From the NCBI GenBank assembly GCA_033064195.1, contig JARBJD010000122.1, positions 124,001 to 188,000 on the forward strand: DNA of 64,000 bases. Direction: 5' to 3'. A model generated the notes under the pieces. It worked only from the letters and a program-made list of their open reading frames with translations. It was not told where the DNA came from and searched no databases. This document shows, one piece after another, positions 57,709 to 64,000 of this stretch (position 1 is the stretch's first letter; every line of letters starts with the position of its first letter). The position numbers were made by a program, and so were the translations under genes. The DNA is from Blattamonas nauphoetae (taxonomy: Eukaryota > Preaxostyla > Oxymonadida).

Positions 57709-58671
57709 TTGCTCGCTACCATTCCAATGGCAGTCATTTCACAACAATTGCCTTTTTCGGTCTAACCTCTCACTCTGCACACAGTTGATTTTTATTTCGA
57801 CGCTGTCAACCTCAAATCAGATAGCAGCTTCAACACGTCACAACCGCAACATTGTTCAAACTCTCACTCTCACCATCACCTCATTGGCACGACATCTCCA
57901 GTTGAATAGATTTTGATTATCTGGTTTTGTTATTTTGTGATCTTTCTTCTTCGTGTTCCTTTCGTCTCCCTCATTCTCTTTATTTCCCCACATTCATCTG
58001 TCTTCATTGAAGTTGTTCATCGAACGGCTGAACTAAAGCCCTGACTTGCATTCTCACTCGACGGAATGTGCATTCCTGTTGATGTCAGGTCCGACACTCT
58101 TCATTTGATGTTCCGCTCGTCACTTCACCGAATTCGGACACTTGATTGCTTCCCTGCGCAGTCATGTCGTCAGCCCATCGTCTTCAGTTTGATGTATCTC
58201 CGTTTCCAATGTTCTCTGCTGTCACGACACATTCTGTTTAAGCACTTCTGTTCGATCAATAGATTCTTTCTGTTTTCACGACACATTCTGTTCTCACATT
58301 TCTGTTCAGTTCATAGTTGCTTTCTGTATTCACGACACATTCTGTTTTTCGCCTTTTGGTTCAATTCATCAATGCTTTCTGTTGTCACTTCCATCCTGTC
58401 ACTCAGACATCATTCGCTCGACTCACCTGGATTTGAACTGAATGATTCGTCCACCGCTATCTTCTGTTTCCAATGCCAACACATTCATTGGTCATTCATC
58501 TCTCACATCTCTTTTTTCATAGATATCGGACACAGTTTGTTTCGGGTCATAATTCTTGTTTCTCGTTGCTTTTGACTGTTTTCCAAATAGGGGTGACATC
58601 TATTCAATGAATGGTTCAAGATACAAGAATCAGAAACAAGAGAATAATGCTCTTTCACGCCTCGGAGAAAT
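57709..58671. other. Region downstream of the receptor gene, no firm gene
   Basis: C/T-rich plus-strand sequence. The frame 58066-58575 is mostly the 54-bp tandem repeat and its T-rich surroundings, so I do not call it a gene. Nothing else was recognised. Confidence 0.5.
58212..58375. repeat. 54-bp tandem repeat, three copies
   Basis: Units contain TTTCTGTTTTCACGACACAT followed by TCTGTT and a T/C-rich part. Three copies with moderate divergence begin near 58212, 58266 and 58320; a fragment of a fourth follows. The copies contribute RHILF to the plus-strand frame. Confidence 0.8.
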
Positions 58672-59540
58672 GTGGGGGATTGCCAACAAAGACTGAGAGA
58701 GAGTCGAGGCCTGAACACGACACGAGACGACACTCACGACGCCAGACGACGAAGTGACAATGCTGGCGATGGACGAAGGGAGCGAAAACGAAAACGACAA
58801 GAAATGAAGAGCAAGCACGGAGTTCCTCTCCACTCTGATCATCGAAGCCGGAGCTGGTGCAATCAGGACATCACTGCCCACCTCTCCTTCGTCACCAGAG
58901 ACGCGAGATCGTGCCCCAACACGAAAAGCCACTTCCCACTGCCAGAACAGGTGCACGACGACGCGAACGTGAGCCACGTCAGCTCGTACGAGCCTGCTCC
59001 GAGCGAAGACAGGTCAACGAAGATCGCACCTCCCTTCTGCTCCGAAGAGGACGACACGAACTTGGAGGAGCGGATGGCCAGTCAAGTCGAGCAGAAAACA
59101 TGGTTGGAATGTCGTTCACACTTCCAACAGGAACGACACTGACCAACTTCAAAGCGGATCTGAATTCGTCGAATTAGAACGAAGCCATTGTTCAGCTAAC
59201 AGTCTTGCAGATTTCAACAGGTTCATTCATGCTGGTTGTGTTCGATTGAGCCGGCGTGGACAGATGATCGAGCGAGAAAACTGGAAGAAAGTAGTTGGTT
59301 GTCGATTGTGACGGTGGGGATTGATCTTCAACAAGACGATATTAATCATGCACGATGACAAAGAGATGTTGAGGCGTTGATTTTCTCCGCCAAGAATAGA
59401 TTGGCAGAGGTTCGACGTGGAGAAGACACATTGATCGAGTGACATCTCTGAGCCATTCTCTGCTTTGGTCAAATCCGAGTAACGAGACGGTTTGATTGTG
59501 AGAGGATTCAGTTTCAACGTCGAATGGTTTATCGAGCGGG
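58672..59540 (-). pseudogene. Relic of a beta-helix receptor-type gene
   Basis: Minus-strand pieces in different frames match the receptor style. At 59227-59517 the text has GSEMSLDQCVFSTSNLC and GGENQRLNISLSSC. At 58863-59057 it reads EQKGGAIFVDLSSLGAGSYE and ends GHDLASLVTKERW, a turn also seen in module boundaries of this family. At 58630-58977 a further piece (LIAPAPASMIRVERNSVLAL) resembles the next segment. Stops and frame changes separate them, and no start or end of a gene is visible. It lies 1 kb downstream of the intact receptor but in opposite orientation, so it is not a simple tail of that gene. Confidence 0.55.
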
Positions 59541-59868
59541 CGAAGTCAACGAGGAGAGCAGAATGAATGAAAGATTAAAACAGCGGGACGAAAGGTTGTG
59601 GATGGCGTGAAAATGAAGATAGGACGCAAGAGACGAGGCATCTGGAGCGAGAAGATGGAGGTATTCGACCCCAATTATGACAGTTGACTGTCATCATTAA
59701 TCCTCGCTGCGGAAGATTCAATTCAACCAACGAATTCAGCGCTATCGAATCGAGCCCAAAATCTTCTCCGCAATCTCCTTTTCGATGATTCAGGAATTGG
59801 GTTTTGGTAGGGCCTTCCGAGTCTTCAGTCCGCAGATTTCGAAGAAGTATCTTCATAAAGTCGCATTA
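59541..59868. other. Short region left of element E
   Basis: A minus-strand frame 59575-59856 of 93 codons begins MKILLRNLRTEDSEGPTKTQ but has no motif and no partner. I see no other feature. Confidence 0.3.
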
Positions 59869-60163
59869 TCGGGGTGGCGGGAAAAACTTGGGCGGGCTCT
59901 TAGTCGATTCTGGCACTATTTAGCTTAATTTTCACTTCATACAGTGCCTTTACATGTTTCCTATTTTCAAAAAACACCAAGTAAAAAAATCATAGTGTCC
60001 TGACCAGAGAGAACAGCGAGGTGAAAGATCAGATCTGAACGACTATGACTCTTTTTCTCAACAAAATGGAAAATTTCAGACATTTAGACTAATTTACACT
60101 CATTTCAGAAGAAGATGTAGCAATTGAATCAATACATGACAGGGAAATATCATCGAGATTTTT
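59869..60163. repeat. Left 295-bp terminal inverted repeat of element E
   Basis: Pairs with 62574-62868 in inverted orientation; the outer end reads TCGGGGTGGCGGG next to TA. Confidence 0.9.
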
Positions 60164-60567
60164 AACTCTGTTTGAGAATCGCCGTTGTCACGTCATCTTT
60201 TTCAGGATGAAACGAATCGACCCCCTTCATGAATGCACGGGGCATCGTGGAAAGTGCCAATCATCACATCTGACGTCATGATCAAGCGGTGAAACACGAC
60301 ATCGTTGATTCAGGGATAAAACCAGACTGGTTTGTATTTCTTGCCGTTTTCTCATTACTCCTCCCGTATTCAAAGGAATCTGAATATAAACACTGAATTG
60401 CAATGTTTTTCGATCATCGACGTTGTTTTCAGGATCTTGGTCATTATTCATCAGGATATGTGTAATCACCATGCTGGACAGAAGCTACAGCCAGTTCAAT
60501 GACTGGCTGGGAGATCAAACTACGAATTGACGACAAAGGAAGGATGATCATCACGATTTATACTGGC

Positions 60568-60593
60568 CTGACCGAGCCAAAAGGCTCGGTCAG
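60568..60593. repeat. Subterminal hairpin, left end of element B
   Basis: Stem CTGACCGAGCC pairs with GGCTCGGTCAG around an AAAA loop. It occupies the same place as the hairpin of element A, but the inner stem bases differ on both sides so pairing is kept. Confidence 0.75.
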
Positions 60594-60729
60594 TGTCACC
60601 TCTCTTTTCTTCTAAGGGTCCGATCACGCCTAATGTGAGAATTGACTCTAATTACTGAGATATTGTGAAATTTCGTGACATAACAACTTGTCCTCCGATT
60701 TCGCGGCGATCTGTTCTTGAAAATCTGAA

Positions 60730-62110
60730 ATGCAGGCTCCATACGAGCTCACCAGCTCCTCTCCCATCTCTTCCATCGGTCGTATCGAGTTCTTCCGCTT
60801 TCGTTCTGCTTTCGATCGTTCCTACGCGCATCGGTTGGCTTCCGTCGTCAGCATCTGTCCTCGGAACTCCCTGTGCCTCCGTTCCAAATCCTTCCTCTTC
60901 GTCAACTCCTTCTTCTCTTCCTCCAGCGTGATCACCTGCTTCGCTCCCTCATCCAGCTGCTCCAGCAGTTCACTCTCCTTCCGCTCGTATTCTCACTACG
61001 TCTCAATGAATAAGAGATGTTGCGAAACCAGAAAGCGACATCATTTCATCAGAGTCGCCGTTTCATTGGCTAATAGACTTCGAACTTTGTCCAGCTGATC
61101 CAGATCCTGTTGGAGTGACTCTAAATTCAGCTTCACGTTCTCCTCTATCCCATCCTTCTTCGGCAACGTGTTCTTTTCGAACAAATCCTTCAGCGATGAG
61201 AGAATGAGATTGGAACAATCATTCCACTGGAAAAGCGACAGTTTCGAATACGTGTTGGTTCGAATGAGCGAGATTTTTGATGTGATTGTGTTATATTCCA
61301 TGTCATTCGAAGCCACATTGACCTGTCGGCTCTTGACGTTCGTGTCGATTGCAAGGCTGTGGATGATACCTCCTTTGTTGTTAATCCTGTTTGAAGTGAC
61401 GTTGAGATCAGTGAGCTTACAGATCTTGTTTGAGGTGAAGCCAAATGCGAAGTCTTCAAACTGTCCTGCCAAGGTGTCGATGATCCAGATGTTCAACGCA
61501 CAAACTGTGCTCTTTTGATTCGTCAAAGGTAGTTCGGCAATTCATTGACCTCCCCATCCCTGCTTTGTTGGTTGAGAGATTCACCATCGTCAAGAATTGA
61601 TATTTCATCAGAACGACAATTAACATTTTCATACCACGTTCTGAGATGTTCTTAATGATCAAAATCATATGAAAGAGGTCGGAATGTTTGACAATCGCAG
61701 CGGGTTCGTCTTCATGTGTCCATTTCGTCGGATTCTTCGATCTGGATGACTGCCTCTTCAATCACCTCTCCTCCAGTTCTACGGTCCACTCCGCTGCAAA
61801 GAGAGGGTCTTTCCTTCTGTTTTGACTTTCTCTGGCGTTCAGCAATCACTGGAGTGAGAAGGGCTTGGGAAATTGAGTTCAACTCCACAAACAGAATCAC
61901 ATCGAGCTCTTCTTCGATGTATTATTCATTGTTTTCTTTTTCGACATCGTCCGTGATTGAAGATTCTGTCGAGTAGGGAGTTATTTCCTGTGTAGGATCG
62001 CCAATGTCTTCGTCGAGTGACGATCCCCTCTTCTGCATCTGCTTTCGAATCTTCTCTTTCTTCTCTTGCAATTTCTTCTCAACTGCCTCCGCAGTCACTT
62101 CTAATGCTTA
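60730..62110 (-). pseudogene. Decayed helical/coiled-coil gene carried by element B
   Basis: The minus strand shows coding-like pieces. Near 62100-61980 it reads VEKKLQEKKEKIRKQMQKRG. At 61712-61900 it reads RQRKSKQKERPSLCSG. At 61041-61526 a 161-codon frame has FTSNKICKLTDLNVTSN and NVKLNLESLQQDLDQLDKV. Below 61040 a coiled coil (ELLEQLDEGAKQVITLEEEK, LTKRKDLERRHREFRGQ) runs to about 60740 with a stop. Frame changes and stops separate the pieces. No family recognised, and no clear similarity to the cargo of element A beyond both being coiled coils. Confidence 0.5.
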
Positions 62111-62573
62111 AAACCCGTTTTCAAGAAAGGGTAATCATCCCCCTTTCGCCAATCGAGGCTAAAAGTGTACAGTGGATTCGCAATGATGATTGCGGAAGCA
62201 GAGAGTGTGATATGGGAGATATCCAGTGTCTGTGAAATCGTAACAAAGTCAACGACATCGTTCGAGATCGATTAGAGATTTCAGGACATCAGAATAATAT
62301 TCTGGGCGAATCAATTTTGACTTCTTGATCGGAATGCACATTAAAGAATTCCATGAAAAAACATGTTTTCAATTAAAAAACAGTTCAAGAAAAGAGAATA
62401 AAGGTCAAAGAGTTTCAAAGAGACTGGTTTATCCGATCAGATCCTGATTTCTCGAAGATCCTTTGATCAAATGTCACCCATATTTCGAATTTCCCCGGTC
62501 ACTGACCGTCAGTACTTTTTGGAAAAAAGTGACCGGTCACCCCCGGTCAGGCCAGTATATCACGATTCTGGAA

Positions 62574-62868
62574 AAAAATCTCGATGACATTTCCCTGTCA
62601 TGTATTGATTCAATTGCTACATCTTCTTCTGAAATGAGTGTAAATTAGTCTAAATGTCTGAAATTTTCCATTTTGTTGAGAAAAAGAGTCATAGTCGTTC
62701 AGATCTGATCTTTCACCTCGCTGTTCTCTCTGGTCAGGACACTATGATTTTTTTACTTGGTGTTTTTTGAAAATAGGAAACATGTAAAGGCACTGTATGA
62801 AGTGAAAATTAAGCTAAATAGTGCCAGAATCGACTAAGAGCCCGCCCAATTTTTTCCCGCCACCCCGA
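62574..62868. repeat. Right 295-bp terminal inverted repeat of element E
   Basis: Inverted copy of 59869-60163; it begins 6 bp after the right target duplication of element B and ends CCACCCCGA next to TA. Confidence 0.9.
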
Positions 62869-62881
62869 TATTCTCCTTCTT

Positions 62882-63973
62882 TCATGTCCTGATGAAGATA
62901 TATACAACTTGTGCAATGTTCATTCCGAGCAAGATATTCAATTTTGTCGAATGTGATTCAATTTCTTTCCCAGGATACCCATTCCCATCGTTAAGCAGAT
63001 TTCGTTCCAACACTTCGTCGATCCCTTCCATTCTCAAAGATCGAAAGATTGCCGCTCCTAACCGACGAACTGGAACGCCTTGTTTGTTCCATTCCAGCTG
63101 TGAAATAAGCATTTCGTTCAGAAAATTCCAGATTGAGTGATTACTTTCGAAGAATGTCAGACAACTTGGGATCGTGAAGAATACAGATAGGGTGTGAAAA
63201 ATTTTCATTGCCTGTTGATGGTAAAGACATATTCGGAGGAATCGGGCAAGAAGATACATGAATTCAAACGATTGCCCACCATCGATGATCGAAAAGCGGT
63301 GTACGCACAAATGCCATATATACTTCTCCGAAGGAGCCACAATTTTCATCAAAACTGTCTCGTGAACAGCTTGTTGTTCATCCTCATCTTCAATTCCGAG
63401 TTGTTCGAGTCCATTCGGAGTTGAGAGCCAGACAGAATTGGTGACAATTGACATGAGATAGATGTGGATATCGACGGCTTTGTCGAACGAAAGAGACGGA
63501 AGATTGAGAGTGTTGATGAGTTGAGGAATCAGATCACAGTTGATGAGGGCACGCAGGACTTGAGCCGAACTATGAGTCATCAGAGCGTTGATCATCTTCA
63601 TGGTGGCTGTGGATATGACCAGACTGGCCGAAGAAAGGATGACCCCAAGGTACCGAACGGAGTCCCACAACCCTTTCTGAAAGAACCAGGTAGGATTGAT
63701 GAGAAAATCATCCGAGGATTGTTGATTCAAGGGAGTCACAGATTCTATGAATTTCACAGATTTCTCCACCAGAGAGTCATCCAATGCATGTTGACATTTC
63801 AAAAAGGCAACAAGAGACCGAAAAACAATCCCCGCTTCCTCGCCAGTTTCGAGTCTGTTTTCGTCCCAATTCAGGAAAGGAGAACAATCTATTGAGAGTG
63901 GCAAATGAAGACAAGGCATGTCAGAGCGTGTTGTTGCAGAGGAGAAGTTATTTTGTTTGATATACGTGTTCAT
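62882..63973 (-). CDS. Helical-repeat (ARM/HEAT-like) protein, paralog of 27589-28650
   Basis: Single-exon frame of 363 codons from an ATG at 63973 (MNTYIKQNNFSSATTRSD). It shares with the plus-strand paralog the landmarks SIDCSPFLNWDEN, NCDLIPQLINTLN, GIEDEDEQQAVHETVLMKI, VFFTIPSCLTFFES and LRMEGIDEVLE, in the same order and spacing. The C-terminus is about 10 residues longer, ending GMNIAQVVYIFIRT. No signal peptide, membrane span or catalytic motif. The stop codon lies 13 bp from element E, which therefore inserted just outside the coding region and may replace the native 3' untranslated region. Function unknown; a protein-binding solenoid is the likeliest form. Confidence 0.82.
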   Translation of the reverse strand: MNTYIKQNNFSSATTRSDMPCLHLPLSIDCSPFLNWDENRLETGEEAGIVFRSLVAFLKCQHALDDSLVEKSVKFIESVTPLNQQSSDDFLINPTWFFQKGLWDSVRYLGVILSSASLVISTATMKMINALMTHSSAQVLRALINCDLIPQLINTLNLPSLSFDKAVDIHIYLMSIVTNSVWLSTPNGLEQLGIEDEDEQQAVHETVLMKIVAPSEKYIWHLCVHRFSIIDGGQSFEFMYLLARFLRICLYHQQAMKIFHTLSVFFTIPSCLTFFESNHSIWNFLNEMLISQLEWNKQGVPVRRLGAAIFRSLRMEGIDEVLERNLLNDGNGYPGKEIESHSTKLNILLGMNIAQVVYIFIRT

Positions 63974-64000
63974 TCCTTATTCGTCTTACACGAAACAAAT

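Larger units (their letters stand above)
60559..62559. mobile_element. hAT-like DNA element B inside element E
   Basis: Perfect 16-bp TIRs TATACTGGCCTGACCG (60559-60574 and inverted 62544-62559) are flanked by a perfect 8-bp duplication TCACGATT (60551-60558 and 62560-62567). The right subterminal region shares CCGGTCA(C/G)TGACCG and GTCAGTACTTTT with element A, and the left end shares the hairpin and TGTCACC, so A and B belong to one family although their cargo differs. No transposase was found. The cargo is a decayed minus-strand gene. It inserted after E did. Confidence 0.85.
59869..62868. mobile_element. Long-TIR element E, interrupted by hAT-like element B
   Basis: Inverted arms of 295 bp (59869-60163 and 62574-62868) match at about 98 percent by eye. 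The ends read TCGGGGTGGCGGGAAAAA and both are flanked by TA, compatible with a TA target duplication. Between the arms lie about 400 bp of its own sequence (60164-60558), element B, and a few bases. A minus-strand frame at 60227-60472 (MVITHILMNNDQDPENNVDD) has no recognised motif. Without B the element would be about 1 kb. The superfamily is not certain. It sits 13 bp from the stop codon of the gene at 62882-63973. Confidence 0.75.

Noticed and set aside
58066-58575. A 169-codon plus-strand protein
   Set aside because: Most of it is a 54-bp tandem repeat and T-rich sequence without coding style.
59869-62868. A Polinton or other capsid-bearing element because of long TIRs
   Set aside because: The element is too short, has no polymerase, integrase or capsid text, and its flanks suggest a 2-bp TA duplication.
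1-64000. tRNA, rRNA or CRISPR arrays
   Set aside because: No cloverleaf box motifs, rRNA-like stretches or regularly spaced direct repeats with unique spacers were noticed on reading both strands; no RNA search could be run.

Overview
The window looks like nuclear DNA of a single-celled eukaryote. Genes are closely spaced on both strands, many are split by GT-AG introns of only 28-36 nt, and the standard stop codons are used (intact genes end in TAA, TAG and TGA). The gene content includes giant beta-helix surface proteins with a degenerate kinase tail, HEAT/ARM-like helical proteins, a SPRY relic and a cyclin. From memory of such families this best fits an oxymonad of the Preaxostyla (Blattamonas/Monocercomonoides type). 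That assignment is inference; nothing in the window proves it.

Layout. 1-10127 (minus): one uninterrupted frame for a giant beta-helix receptor-like protein whose cytoplasmic part lies beyond the window edge. 10317-14449: a hAT-like element (A) with 8-bp target duplications, carrying a decayed Cys-rich/coiled-coil gene and a nested long-TIR Tc1/mariner-type element. 14458-15491: a broken mariner transposase. 15492-17461: AT-rich, no gene seen. 17462-24224: three well-formed genes, an LCAT-family lipase/acyltransferase (minus), a PHO80-like cyclin (minus) and a prominin-like five-pass membrane protein (plus). 24676-28650: a small beta-strand-rich, possibly GPI-anchored protein, a SPRY pseudogene and a 353-residue helical protein. 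28700-38002: a broken HEAT/ARM-like gene split by two insertions, element D (29443-32792) and hAT-like element C (34180-38002), each carrying decayed host-gene copies. 38278-47949: helical-repeat genes and a poly(A)-binding-protein-like gene. 48191-57708: a second, nearly whole beta-helix receptor with membrane span and pseudokinase domain. 57709-62868: a tandem repeat, a beta-helix relic, and a long-TIR element (E) with hAT-like element B inside. 62882-63973: a paralog of the gene at 27589.

Together the window shows a lineage-specific surface-receptor family (giant beta-helix ectodomain, one membrane span, degenerate kinase) beside membrane and lipid genes. The same kind of gene is found as fragments inside element C. 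The TIR-bounded elements appear to act as carriers of host gene pieces. The strongest candidates for something undescribed are the receptor-pseudokinase family and the related gene-carrying elements A and B, which share a covarying hairpin near their left ends.
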